The notes under the pieces: model-generated
What the model was told of the DNA's origin: nothing
Seen by the model: the letters and a program-made list of their open reading frames with translations, nothing else
Databases searched by the model: none
Shown here: one piece after another, positions 44,361-52,516 of the stretch
How positions within the stretch are numbered: the stretch's first letter is position 1
How the letters are laid out: each line of letters begins with the position of its first letter
Assembly: GCA_000720375.1 (NCBI GenBank)
Contig: JOAA01000016.1
Coordinates: forward strand, 1-64,000
From: Rhodococcus rhodnii
Lineage (GTDB): Bacteria > Actinomycetota > Actinomycetes > Mycobacteriales > Pseudonocardiaceae
Direction of reading: 5' to 3'
Length of the DNA: 64,000 nt
Position numbers and translations under genes: made by a program

Positions 44361-45295
44361 GCGTTCCCGCGATACCATTCCAACGTCCGCCTGACTCCTT
44401 CTTCCAACGACACCGCGGGATCGTATCCGGTGAGCCCGCGCAGCTTCGTCAAGTCCGGGCATCTCCTGGCGACCGAACCCGCCGGCGCGTCCTCGACGTC
44501 CAGCACCGGGTTGTGCTCGGCGATCCGCAGGACCAGCTTGGTCAGGTCGCCGATGTTCGTCTCCTCGTCGTTTCCGATGTGGACGATCTCGCCGCTGACC
44601 TTGTCCATCGACAGCAACATCGCTGTCACTGCGTCGTCGACGTAGCAGAACGCACGGTACTGGTCGGTGCCGCAGACCTTGAACGGATCCTCCCGGCGCG
44701 CGGCCCGCAACGACAGCTCGGGGATCACGTGGTCCGCGCCCATCCGTGGACCGTAGACGTTGTGGAACCGTCCGATCACGAACTGCAGGCCCTTCGCACG
44801 TCCGATGTGGACGACCGCTTCCTCGCCGAGGAGCTTGCTGGCCGCGTAGGCGAACCTCGGGGCCGTGACATCCTCGATCATCACCGGCACCGTCTCGGGC
44901 GTCGGCACCTGCACGATGCCCGCGGTCACACCACCCGCGTAGATCTCACTGGTGGAGGCGAAGAACAGCTTCTCCTCCGGCCTGATCCAGTCCAATGTGT
45001 TCAGTACGACCATCGTGTTGACGCGGACGACCTTGCCCGGGTCCTTCTCGACATTGCGAACGCCGACCACCGCGGCGAGCAGGTATACCTGGTCCCAGCC
45101 GTGCGGGATCCGCTCGTACGCCTCGGGGTCGGTGAGATCCGCCGAGATGACCGGCACTTCGAGCGCGGCGAGGTCGGGATCGTTGCGGCCGCGGGAGAAG
45201 TCGTCGACCACCGTGACGTCGTGACCTTCGGCGAGCAAGCGCCTGGTCAGGTGCAGGCCGATGAACCCGGCGCCGCCAAGCACGAGCACCCTCAT
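44357..45295 (-). CDS. NAD-dependent nucleotide-sugar epimerase (UDP-hexose type)
   Basis: A 312-residue extended SDR enzyme. The NAD motif is GGAGFIG (residues 8-14), the catalytic region is STSEIYAG followed by YAASK, and substrate-binding blocks are GRFHNVYGPRMG and YRAFCYVDDAV. It most resembles UDP-sugar 4-epimerases and UDP-glucuronate decarboxylases, so it could supply UDP-GalNAc or UDP-Gal. It is the middle gene of a leftward three-gene operon: 4-nt overlap with the dehydrogenase upstream and GTGA overlap with the GH114 gene. It could fill the role that Uge3 has in fungi. Confidence 0.87.
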   Translation of the reverse strand: MRVLVLGGAGFIGLHLTRRLLAEGHDVTVVDDFSRGRNDPDLAALEVPVISADLTDPEAYERIPHGWDQVYLLAAVVGVRNVEKDPGKVVRVNTMVVLNTLDWIRPEEKLFFASTSEIYAGGVTAGIVQVPTPETVPVMIEDVTAPRFAYAASKLLGEEAVVHIGRAKGLQFVIGRFHNVYGPRMGADHVIPELSLRAARREDPFKVCGTDQYRAFCYVDDAVTAMLLSMDKVSGEIVHIGNDEETNIGDLTKLVLRIAEHNPVLDVEDAPAGSVARRCPDLTKLRGLTGYDPAVSLEEGVRRTLEWYRGNA

Positions 45296-46593
45296 GCCGG
45301 CACCTCGTATCCCAGCGCCGCGTAGTGCACGCCGTGGCCAGTGATCTTGTCGGCGTCGAGAATCCGCCAGGAGTCGTAGACGACCCGCACGTTCCCGCCG
45401 GGCAGGAGTGCGTCGATGTCGATCGCCTTGTAGTCCGGATGGTCGGTGATCACGAGTACAGCGTCGGCGTCCCGGAAACCGTCGGCGAGCGTGACCGGTT
45501 CGCCGCCGTACTCCCGGATCACCCTGGGCAGCACGAGTGGGTCGTGGCCGAGCACCCTGATCCCGGCTTCGGTGAACACCGGCATCATCGACGCGATCGG
45601 GGTCCCGCGCATGTCGTCGGTCGGTGGATGTCCTTTGTAGGCCCAGCCGAGCACCATCAGGGTCTTGGCGCCGTCCATCAACTCGACCATCTTGTGTGCG
45701 ACATGCACAGGGGTTTCTTCGTTGAGCGTGCGGGCCGCGGCGATCAGCTTCGGCACGTAACCGTTGCGCTCACCGCTGGTGAGCATGATGTACGGATCCT
45801 TCGACAGGCAACCGCCGCCGACGTAGCCGGGCTTGGCGATGTCCGGTCGTGGATAGTCGAGGTTGGTCGCCCGGATGACTTCGAGCGGGTCGAGGCCGAG
45901 CCGCTCGGTGAGCATCGCGACCTCGTTGCCGAACGAGTAGATCACGTCCGTGTGGCAGTTGTTGGTCAGCTTCACCAGCTCAGCGGTCTCCACAGTGGAC
46001 ACGGGGACGACCTGCGCGGCGAGACCCGAGAACAGTTTGACGCCCAGCTCCCGGCTTTCGTCGTCCAGACCGCCGACGACCTGCGGCAACTCGACGAGTT
46101 CACGCAGGGCCTGGCCTTGGATGGTGCGCTCGGGCGCCATCACCAGCCGCGCGCTCCCCCACTTCTCGACCAGCGGTGGCAGCACGACTTCGCGGCTGGC
46201 ACCGACCGGGACCGTGCTGCGCACGACCACCAGTGTGGTCGGCGCGCACCGGGCGGCGACGTGCTCGGCCGCGGCGGCGAGATTCTTCAGCCTGGGTTCA
46301 TAGGTCCGTTCATCCACAGGTGTGGACACGCAGATGATGGCCGCGTCGACACCGTCCTGTGGCAGTTCCCTTGAGATGAAGATGTTCTTGTTGATCAATT
46401 CGGTGAACGTCTCGGTGACGCCCGGTTCGAAGATGTGCGGTTTTCCCTGCGACAACGATTCGAGTACCAACGGATCCGTGTCGACACCGTGTACTTCAAA
46501 GCCATTGCGGGCCATCGCAGCCGCCAGCGTCAAGCCGACATAGCCCATTCCAACGATGCCGATTCTGCGTAAATCCGGCATGTGAACAGTCAC
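45292..46593 (-). CDS. UDP-glucose/UDP-ManNAc-type dehydrogenase
   Basis: A 433-residue NAD-dependent UDP-sugar 6-dehydrogenase. The Rossmann motif is GIVGMGYVGLTLA and the catalytic cysteine lies in GYVGGGCLSKDPY, with LGWAYKGHPPTDDMRGTP in the C-terminal domain. Such enzymes oxidise C6 of a UDP-hexose to a uronic acid, so the polymer may contain uronic acid residues, unlike fungal galactosaminogalactan. The GTG at 46593 is chosen because AAGGAG lies 5 nt upstream; an in-frame start at 46626 lacks this. It is the first gene of the leftward operon. Confidence 0.88.
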   Translation of the reverse strand: MTVHMPDLRRIGIVGMGYVGLTLAAAMARNGFEVHGVDTDPLVLESLSQGKPHIFEPGVTETFTELINKNIFISRELPQDGVDAAIICVSTPVDERTYEPRLKNLAAAAEHVAARCAPTTLVVVRSTVPVGASREVVLPPLVEKWGSARLVMAPERTIQGQALRELVELPQVVGGLDDESRELGVKLFSGLAAQVVPVSTVETAELVKLTNNCHTDVIYSFGNEVAMLTERLGLDPLEVIRATNLDYPRPDIAKPGYVGGGCLSKDPYIMLTSGERNGYVPKLIAAARTLNEETPVHVAHKMVELMDGAKTLMVLGWAYKGHPPTDDMRGTPIASMMPVFTEAGIRVLGHDPLVLPRVIREYGGEPVTLADGFRDADAVLVITDHPDYKAIDIDALLPGGNVRVVYDSWRILDADKITGHGVHYAALGYEVPA

Positions 46594-46612
46594 GCTCACT
46601 CCTTGAGGATTT

Positions 46613-46659
46613 CTAACACCGGCCAATGGGTTCGTCGGTGTCGGTCAAGGATGTGTTAG
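46613..46659. promoter_or_regulatory. Nested inverted repeat between the GH135 gene and the dehydrogenase operon
   Basis: CTAACACCG (from 46613) has its inverse parts CGGTG and GTGTTAG (46653-46659) downstream, forming a possible long hairpin. It lies 30 nt after the end of the GH135 gene and 20 nt before the dehydrogenase start, so it could end transcription of the former or lie in the leader of the latter. The loops are large and the case is weak. Confidence 0.3.
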
Positions 46660-46688
46660 CAGTTTTCCATTAGTCCTGCCGAGTGAAT

Positions 46689-48218
46689 TCAACAGACCGG
46701 AACCTGATCCACGGTAATCGGCCGCGAGTACTCGTCCGGTGGATCTTCGGCGGTGAATCCGCTGAACACGAGGGTCTGTCTGGCCTGCCCGGCCACTGGG
46801 ACACGCCAGGTGAAAGAACCGCCGAATTCCGATACCAAAGGGTTGACATCGGGCACTCGTTCCCACGCCCAGCCAGGCCCGGTATACCGGTAGAGAAACG
46901 CGTTCTCGATCAACATGTCCACGCCGGACGGCAGGCCGGGTGGCAGATGCCAGCCGGTCGCCGGATTGTCGTCCGAGTCGACGAAGACCCGGTGATGCCC
47001 GAACACCGCACCGAAACTCGCCCGGTATTCCGCGCGTTCCGGGCTCAAGCACGCCGACGCTTCCGACATCGGCGGGCCACTGGACGGCGTGGTGATCACA
47101 AGAGGCGCGCTTGGCTCGGAAAGATTCCCGGCCGCGTCGCGCGCCCGCACCGTGAACTCGAATCGCGTCGCGTGCGGCAGACCCGTTGCCTGATAAGCAT
47201 TGTCGTACGAATCGGCGATCTTGGCACCATTGGCGAGAATCTCGTAGCCGGACACGGCGACGTCGTCGGCCGGTGTCGGCCACGCCAACCGGACTCTCGC
47301 ACCAGCTGGGTTCGCGCGGGTCGTGGCGGTCGGTGTCGCGGGCCGCTGCGGTGGCGTGACGTCGGAAATCCCTGACGCGGCAACGAGTTGAGGGTCCCAA
47401 TAGGACGTCAGACCGGCCCACGGGTACGGGTCCATCCGCAACTCGGTTGTGTACACGAATCCGGCGTTGTTGACCTTGCTGCGCGCGATGGCGGTCTTCA
47501 TGTCGGCTTCGGTCGGCACGTCGTGGATGAGGTGCCAGAACTTGCGCGGGTTCGGATGGTTCCGTTGCCAGTCGGGCGAAGTGTGCGTCAGGTACGTGGT
47601 GAAGTCGCCCTCGAACGACACCATGGTGTCCGCGACGTCCTCGTAGCACCGGTCGGCCGGCGCACCGGGATTGATCACGATGTACGCGTCGGCGTGCTTG
47701 GCCCTGATGTGATCGCGGATCTCGGCGTAGAGCTTGACGTAAGCGTCATCGGGCCCGCACAGCAGAATGGCCTGATCAAGAAAGATGCCGCTGATCCCGT
47801 GCCCGCCATATGTGGCATACCAGTCGTCGATGTCCTGGCGGATTTGCGCCGACCATTCCGGAATCGATGTTCCACCGCTTCGGGTGCGATGACTGCCGTG
47901 CCCGAAGTCGATGCCGTGATAGCCGGTGTCCACATAAACCAGCGTTTTTGTTCCGGTCCCGGCCAATCGGCTGATCGCCGAGGCCCAGGCCGGGTGGAAC
48001 GGCAGCTCGGGCATGCTGCGGCTGCCGTTCAGTACGACAATCCCATTCGTCGGACGGTTCTGCGCCAATCGGTGGAAGATCGTCATTCCGTCCGGAGTAT
48101 CGGGTCCCCAATATGCCGGAATGGCGGTCTGTTGGCGTTCTGCCTCGGCGACGGCCGGCACCGGCAAGAACAGGGCGACCGCGATAAGAACACAGGTCAG
48201 GGCGAGCTTTCGGACCAT
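46689..48218 (-). CDS. Secreted spherulin-4-type glycoside hydrolase (GH135, Sph3-like) with FN3 domain
   Basis: A 509-residue secreted protein. Residues 1-26 form a signal peptide (LIAVALFLPVPAVAEA). Residues about 33-285 are the spherulin-4/GH135 domain, opening with AIPAYWGPDTPDGMTIFHRL and carrying VYVDTGYHG and GISGIFLDQA (D148 at the active-site strand). A fibronectin type III domain (about 290-385) and a beta-rich C-terminal domain follow. Fungal Sph3 of this family cleaves GalNAc-rich galactosaminogalactan. The ATG at 48218 follows GGAGGG. The domain order suggests a cell-surface or polymer-associated enzyme. Confidence 0.82.
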   Translation of the reverse strand: MVRKLALTCVLIAVALFLPVPAVAEAERQQTAIPAYWGPDTPDGMTIFHRLAQNRPTNGIVVLNGSRSMPELPFHPAWASAISRLAGTGTKTLVYVDTGYHGIDFGHGSHRTRSGGTSIPEWSAQIRQDIDDWYATYGGHGISGIFLDQAILLCGPDDAYVKLYAEIRDHIRAKHADAYIVINPGAPADRCYEDVADTMVSFEGDFTTYLTHTSPDWQRNHPNPRKFWHLIHDVPTEADMKTAIARSKVNNAGFVYTTELRMDPYPWAGLTSYWDPQLVAASGISDVTPPQRPATPTATTRANPAGARVRLAWPTPADDVAVSGYEILANGAKIADSYDNAYQATGLPHATRFEFTVRARDAAGNLSEPSAPLVITTPSSGPPMSEASACLSPERAEYRASFGAVFGHHRVFVDSDDNPATGWHLPPGLPSGVDMLIENAFLYRYTGPGWAWERVPDVNPLVSEFGGSFTWRVPVAGQARQTLVFSGFTAEDPPDEYSRPITVDQVPVC

Positions 48219-48326
48219 CGCTGGACCCTCCATACCCGGGGCGGTCCTCATACCGTAATGGCTGGCCCGGAAAACCGGAAATAGCCGGAGAAAAGGGATC
48301 ATCCGGTGCCATGCGATCATGTGCGG

Positions 48327-49097
48327 GTGAGCCCGATGTTGCATGTCCGCCAGTTCGGCCCCGACGACGGGGTGCCCGTGCTGATGGTGCATGGCGTGAC
48401 CGGCCATGGTGGCCGTTGGAAGCGGCTGGCCGAGGAGTTCCTCTACGGCTTCCGCGTGATCGCGCCGGACCTGCGCGGGCACGGGCAGTCGACGCACCTT
48501 CCCCCGTGGACACTCGAACAGCACGCGGCCGACCTGCTGTCTGTTTTGGACAGTCTGGCGGTGACCGGCCTGCCGGTGATCGGCCACTCCTTCGGTGGTG
48601 CGGCGGCGATCCACCTCGCCCGCCTCGCGCCGCAACGGGTCACCAAGCTGGTGCTGCTCGACCCGGCGATCGGTCTGGACCCGCAGTTCGTGATGGACAC
48701 CATGCCGATGTGGCCGCAGGTCTTCCAGAGCATCGAGGAGGCCGGGGCGTGGCAGCGCGACGAATGGGCCGGCATCAGCCTGCGTGACGTCGAAGAGGAG
48801 CTGCACGAGAACTTCGTGCAGACGAGCGACGGCCGCTGGATGTCCCGCAGCAACTACTCGGCGGTGACCACGGCGTGGAGCGAGATGAGCCGTGCCGCCC
48901 AGCTCCCGCCGCCGACCACCCACACCCTGCTCGTCTCGGCCAAGCGGTCACCGTTCGTCCGGCCCGCGTTCGTCGACGCGTGCAAGATGACCATGCATGC
49001 CAACCTGGAGGTCACCGAGTTCGACAGCGGCCACATGCTGCAGTTCGAGCACCCGGTCGAGACCGCCGAGCTGATCATGGACTTCCTCGGCCGCTAG
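48327..49097 (+). CDS. Alpha/beta hydrolase (LipV-like)
   Basis: A 256-residue alpha/beta hydrolase. The oxyanion region is LMVHGVTGHGGRW, the nucleophile elbow is GHSFGGA and the catalytic histidine lies in DSGHMLQFEHP. There is no signal peptide. The GTG at 48327 is preferred but has no strong ribosome site; the frame is open from 48306. It precedes a LuxR-type regulator and an alkyltransferase-like gene. In M. tuberculosis lipV (Rv3203) likewise precedes the ATL gene Rv3204, so the pair is an old neighbourhood. The substrate is unknown (esterase or lysophospholipase type). Confidence 0.85.
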   Translation: MSPMLHVRQFGPDDGVPVLMVHGVTGHGGRWKRLAEEFLYGFRVIAPDLRGHGQSTHLPPWTLEQHAADLLSVLDSLAVTGLPVIGHSFGGAAAIHLARLAPQRVTKLVLLDPAIGLDPQFVMDTMPMWPQVFQSIEEAGAWQRDEWAGISLRDVEEELHENFVQTSDGRWMSRSNYSAVTTAWSEMSRAAQLPPPTTHTLLVSAKRSPFVRPAFVDACKMTMHANLEVTEFDSGHMLQFEHPVETAELIMDFLGR

Positions 49098-49115
49098 GCG
49101 CGGTAGGGTCGGTGC

Positions 49116-49769
49116 GTGCGAGTAGTCCTTGGGGAGGATCTGGCCCTGCTGCGTGACGGGCTGATCAGATTGCTGACCGCGCACGACTTCGATGTGGTCG
49201 AGGCCGTGGACAGCGGTCCGGCGCTGCTCGAAGCGCTGGTGCAGCACAAGCCGGACGTCGCGGTCGTGGACGTGCGGCTGCCGCCGACCTTCACCGACGA
49301 GGGCCTGAAAGCCGCGATCGAGGCCCGCAAGCAGGTCCCCGGCCTGCCGATCCTGGTGCTGTCGCAGTACGTCGAGCAGCTCTACGCCAGGGAACTGCTG
49401 TCCGACCGCGCCGGCGGCGTCGGCTACCTGCTCAAGGACCGGGTGTCGGAGGTCAGCCAGTTCGTCGACGCGGTCCGCCGGGTCGCCGCGGGCGGGACGG
49501 CGATGGATCCGGACGTGATCTCGCAGTTGCTGGCGCGGCGCGAACGCGACGAGCCGCTGGGATCGCTCACTCCCCGTGAACGCGAAGTGCTGTCGCTGAT
49601 GGCCGAAGGCCGGTCGAACGCGGCGATCGCGGCCCGGATGTTCGTCACGGAGAAGGCGGTCAGCAAGCACACCAACAACATCTTCAGCAAGCTGATGCTG
49701 CCGCCCTCGGAGGACGACAACCGGCGCGTGCTGGCGGTTTTGGCTTACCTGAACGACATGAACGGCTGA
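49116..49769 (+). CDS. Orphan NarL/LuxR-family response regulator
   Basis: A 217-residue two-domain regulator. The receiver domain has the acidic pair ED at residues 7-8, the phospho-acceptor Asp in VVDVRLPP and the conserved Lys in YLLKDRV. The C-terminal LuxR helix-turn-helix is LTPREREVLSLMAEGRSNAAIAARMFVTEKAVSKHTNNIFSKL. No histidine kinase gene is near, so its partner is elsewhere. It starts at GTG 18 nt after the hydrolase gene and ends 1 nt before the ATL gene, so the three may form an operon. Confidence 0.92.
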   Translation: MRVVLGEDLALLRDGLIRLLTAHDFDVVEAVDSGPALLEALVQHKPDVAVVDVRLPPTFTDEGLKAAIEARKQVPGLPILVLSQYVEQLYARELLSDRAGGVGYLLKDRVSEVSQFVDAVRRVAAGGTAMDPDVISQLLARRERDEPLGSLTPREREVLSLMAEGRSNAAIAARMFVTEKAVSKHTNNIFSKLMLPPSEDDNRRVLAVLAYLNDMNG

Positions 49770-49770
49770 A

Positions 49771-50088
49771 ATGGACGAGCAGCTGCACGAACGCGTACGC
49801 GAAGTGATCGCGGGCGTTCCCCAGGGATCCGTGGCGTCGTACGGCGATATCGCCGCGATCGCCGGCGCACCATCACCCCGGCTGGTCGGCCGGATCCTCG
49901 CCGAGGACGGCCATGACCTGCCGTGGCACCGAATCCTGCGTTCCGACGGCACACCCGCGCCGCACCTTGAGGAAGAGCAGTTGGAGCGCCTGCGCGCGGA
50001 AGGCGTTCTGGCGGACGGCAACCGCGTCAACATGCGCCAGTACCGCTGGGCCGCGGCTCAATCGAAAGATGAGCCCGGCCTGTTCTAA
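49771..50088 (+). CDS. Alkyltransferase-like protein (ATL, PWHR type)
   Basis: A 105-residue protein with the DNA-binding fold of O6-alkylguanine-DNA alkyltransferase (VPQGSVASYGDIAAIAGAPSPRLVGRIL). The active-site PCHR is replaced by PWHR (W52), so it cannot accept alkyl groups. ATL proteins instead bind O6-alkylguanine and hand the lesion to nucleotide excision repair. The length and the Trp substitution are normal for ATLs. The gene corresponds to M. tuberculosis Rv3204. The stop overlaps the convergent gene by 4 nt. Confidence 0.9.
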   Translation: MDEQLHERVREVIAGVPQGSVASYGDIAAIAGAPSPRLVGRILAEDGHDLPWHRILRSDGTPAPHLEEEQLERLRAEGVLADGNRVNMRQYRWAAAQSKDEPGLF

Positions 50089-51014
50089 CGGCAACTCCAC
50101 GCGGCTGCGTGGCCGTCTTCGTTGCTGTCCTTGTATGTCCCGATGAGTCGGTCGTCCTCGGTGACGAAGGTGGCGTAGTAAAGCGGTGCTGGGCTTGGCA
50201 AAACGCCCATGCCACCGGCACGCCACAGCCGTGGGCTTCCGTCGCCGGCACTGCCGATGATCGTTCCACGGGTATTCGCCGAGTACGCGACAGCGCTGGG
50301 AATCGTGACGCGCAGGGACGAATTCTCGTTCCATACGAGTGCCATGCGGGAGCCGTTCTTGTGCGTCCAGCCGACCGCGATGCCATGGTCGAACTCCTCG
50401 ACCACAACATCCTTGTAACCATGGGCTTTCTGCAGCGGCCACCCCACCTTGGGGCTTCGGTACTTGACGCCGTTCGTTGTGACCAATGCGTTCGTGTCGT
50501 CGATGCCCGCGACACCGATGTTGGGCACGCTGTAGACCTCGTACGTCGAGTAGTCCGATCCGTGCCAGACGACGTTCTTGCTCTGGCCGTTGCCGTGGAC
50601 GTAACCAGCGACGTCCCCGCGGCCGTTGATCGACATGGGTTCCGCGGTCTCACCCTCACCTGTGCCCAGGAACTGGTGCGTGCCATCCAGTTTGGTGACG
50701 TAACCGCGACTGTTGTGCTTGGCCACGACAGTCCCATTAGCACTCACCGCGACCGGCCAGACGAAGTCACCCTCGGCTGGTGCGTCGAGGACAGTTCCCT
50801 GACCGTTGTGCCACCGGACAATCCGCGTCCCGTCCGTGGTCGCTGTGCCGACGGCGTAGTCACCGCCGATGCCGAACACGTCGACGTTGTAGTGCGGCGC
50901 GGGCACAGTGAAGTCTGTCCGCTGCCACGTGCACGTCTGTGCCTCGGCGGTCGTCGGCAACATCAGTCCAGTTGCGACAATCACAGCTGCGACGGCGCGG
51001 CGCGTTTTGAGCAC
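50085..51014 (-). CDS. Secreted HAF-repeat-like beta protein
   Basis: A 309-residue secreted protein with a signal peptide (VAAVIVATGLMLPTTAEAQ). The mature part is built of short repeats of the type AVSANGTVVA, SINGRGDVAGYVHG, GIDDTNALVTTNG and TRGTIIGSAGDGSPRLW. This resembles HAF-type repeats expected to form a beta-propeller or similar. The GTG at 51014 follows GGGGGAA and is preferred over a start at 51038. No enzymatic motif is visible. Binding or a structural envelope role is a guess. Confidence 0.65.
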   Translation of the reverse strand: MLKTRRAVAAVIVATGLMLPTTAEAQTCTWQRTDFTVPAPHYNVDVFGIGGDYAVGTATTDGTRIVRWHNGQGTVLDAPAEGDFVWPVAVSANGTVVAKHNSRGYVTKLDGTHQFLGTGEGETAEPMSINGRGDVAGYVHGNGQSKNVVWHGSDYSTYEVYSVPNIGVAGIDDTNALVTTNGVKYRSPKVGWPLQKAHGYKDVVVEEFDHGIAVGWTHKNGSRMALVWNENSSLRVTIPSAVAYSANTRGTIIGSAGDGSPRLWRAGGMGVLPSPAPLYYATFVTEDDRLIGTYKDSNEDGHAAAWSCR

Positions 51015-51122
51015 AGTTCCCCCAGTCAGTGGTGTCACCGAACAGCATCGTTGGTCACTCTTTGGTCGTTACCTCGGCCAAACGTGTGTACAGCGTGTAG
51101 TGGCGTCCGCCATCATGCTCGC

Positions 51123-51875
51123 GTGACGCAACCACCTCCTTTGATGCCGCCGCCTCCAGGTGACGGCAACACACCTCCATATGGGCAAGGCGCACCCTTG
51201 CCGCCGCCGCAGGGCCAGGGCGCGGGCATGCCGCCGCCTCCGGGTTACTACCCGCCACCGCCGTCGGGCAAGACCAACGGCTTCGCCATCGCCGCGCTGA
51301 TCTTCGGCATCATCGGCGGTGTCCTGTTCGCGGTCATCTTCGGCTTCGTCGCGCTGAGCCAGATCCGCAAGCGCGGTGACAAGGGCCGGGGCATGGCGAT
51401 CGCCGGTCTCGTGCTGTCCGCGGCGTGGGTGATCCTGCTCGTCGCCGTCTTCATCATCGGCGACGGACTGCGCGCCACGCGCGACACCAACACGGGCCAG
51501 GTCACCCAAGCCGGGCAGCTCGACGTGTTCGACCTGAAGGACGGCGACTGCTTCAACAACGTCCCCGGCGACAACAAGGAGGTCATGTCGGTCAGTGCCG
51601 TGCCGTGCACCCAGCCGCACGACGCCGAGGTGCTCAGCCAGGTCACCGTCGCGGGCAGCGGCGCGTACCCAGGCACCGACCAGATCGCCGCCGAGGTGGA
51701 GAAGCTCTGCGTCGACAAGGTCGGCGCACGGGTCGAGGCCAGCCCGATCGCGGACAAGCTGGGTATCTACTACTTCTACCCGACCAAGGAATCCTGGGCG
51801 CAGGGCGACAGGGCGGGCACCTGCGTGGCCGTCGCGAACGACAACGGCAAGCTGACGGCTCCGGTCGGCAAGTAG
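51123..51875 (+). CDS. DUF4190/septum-formation-type membrane protein
   Basis: A 250-residue protein. The N-terminus is Pro/Gly-rich (about 55 residues). Two close membrane helices follow (FAIAALIFGIIGGVLFAVIFGFVALSQIRKRG and GMAIAGLVLSAAWVILLVAVFII), the DUF4190 pattern. The extracytoplasmic domain (LKDGDCFNN, VPCTQPHDAEVL, TCVAV) resembles the septum-formation domain of actinobacterial membrane proteins. The GTG at 51123 has no clear ribosome site. The last 100 nt overlap the convergent cbiX-like gene. Confidence 0.75.
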   Translation: MTQPPPLMPPPPGDGNTPPYGQGAPLPPPQGQGAGMPPPPGYYPPPPSGKTNGFAIAALIFGIIGGVLFAVIFGFVALSQIRKRGDKGRGMAIAGLVLSAAWVILLVAVFIIGDGLRATRDTNTGQVTQAGQLDVFDLKDGDCFNNVPGDNKEVMSVSAVPCTQPHDAEVLSQVTVAGSGAYPGTDQIAAEVEKLCVDKVGARVEASPIADKLGIYYFYPTKESWAQGDRAGTCVAVANDNGKLTAPVGK

Positions 51876-52516
51876 GCATTGCGGTAACGACGGACAACGA
51901 GCTCGACCGCGCCGGAATGGGCGCCGATCGGCTCGGCGGCGAGGCTGGCTCCCGCGTCACGGACGACCCGATGGAACAATCCAGGAGCCAGCAGCCACGA
52001 AGCGATGGCAAGCCTCCGATCACGGACCAGGTCCGTGACCCGGGGGCTTGCTGTCGTTACGTACCCCACTTCGACAGGCACCTGCACGCGGGTCTGCAAC
52101 AGCCGCGCGGCGCGTTGGACGTCTTCCAGCGCACGGGAATCCGACGATCCGGCAGCGGCGAGCACGACCGGCTCACCGTCCCATCCGGCCTCGATCAGTC
52201 GCTCGTGGACAACGGCCACAAGGGACGGTGACGGTCCAAAAGGGTCGGTCACGATGGTCTGGCGGTGCCCGGATTCACGGACCTGGGCGGGGATGTCCAC
52301 CCGGACGTGATAGCCGGACGCGAGGAAAGCCGGGACCACCACCGCAGGGCCGTCCACAGTCCGCAACATGTCGGTCACGCTGGGCGAGCACACATCCGCG
52401 AAGGCCACCCGGACATCCACATCGGACAACCGGGCCCGGACCCGCTCAGCGAGCTCGTGGATGACCCGGCTACCCGCTGGATCACGAGTGCCATGAGCGG
52501 CAAGAACAAGAGTCAT
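51776..52516 (-). CDS. Sirohydrochlorin chelatase (CbiX/SirB-like)
   Basis: A 246-residue class II chelatase. The N-terminal motif LVLAAHGTRDPAGSRVIHELAERVRARL has the metal-binding His. PAFLASGYHVRVDIP carries the second conserved His, and the second half repeats the fold (VVLAAAGSSDSRALEDVQ). It would insert Fe2+ (sirohaem) or Co2+ into sirohydrochlorin. Its overlap with hemD (4 nt) and position behind nirBD favour sirohaem supply for nitrite reductase. The C-terminal 30 residues lie antisense to the neighbouring gene and are atypical, so the ancestral stop may have been earlier. Confidence 0.85.
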   Translation of the reverse strand: MTLVLAAHGTRDPAGSRVIHELAERVRARLSDVDVRVAFADVCSPSVTDMLRTVDGPAVVVPAFLASGYHVRVDIPAQVRESGHRQTIVTDPFGPSPSLVAVVHERLIEAGWDGEPVVLAAAGSSDSRALEDVQRAARLLQTRVQVPVEVGYVTTASPRVTDLVRDRRLAIASWLLAPGLFHRVVRDAGASLAAEPIGAHSGAVELVVRRYRNAYLPTGAVSLPLSFATATQVPALSPCAQDSLVG

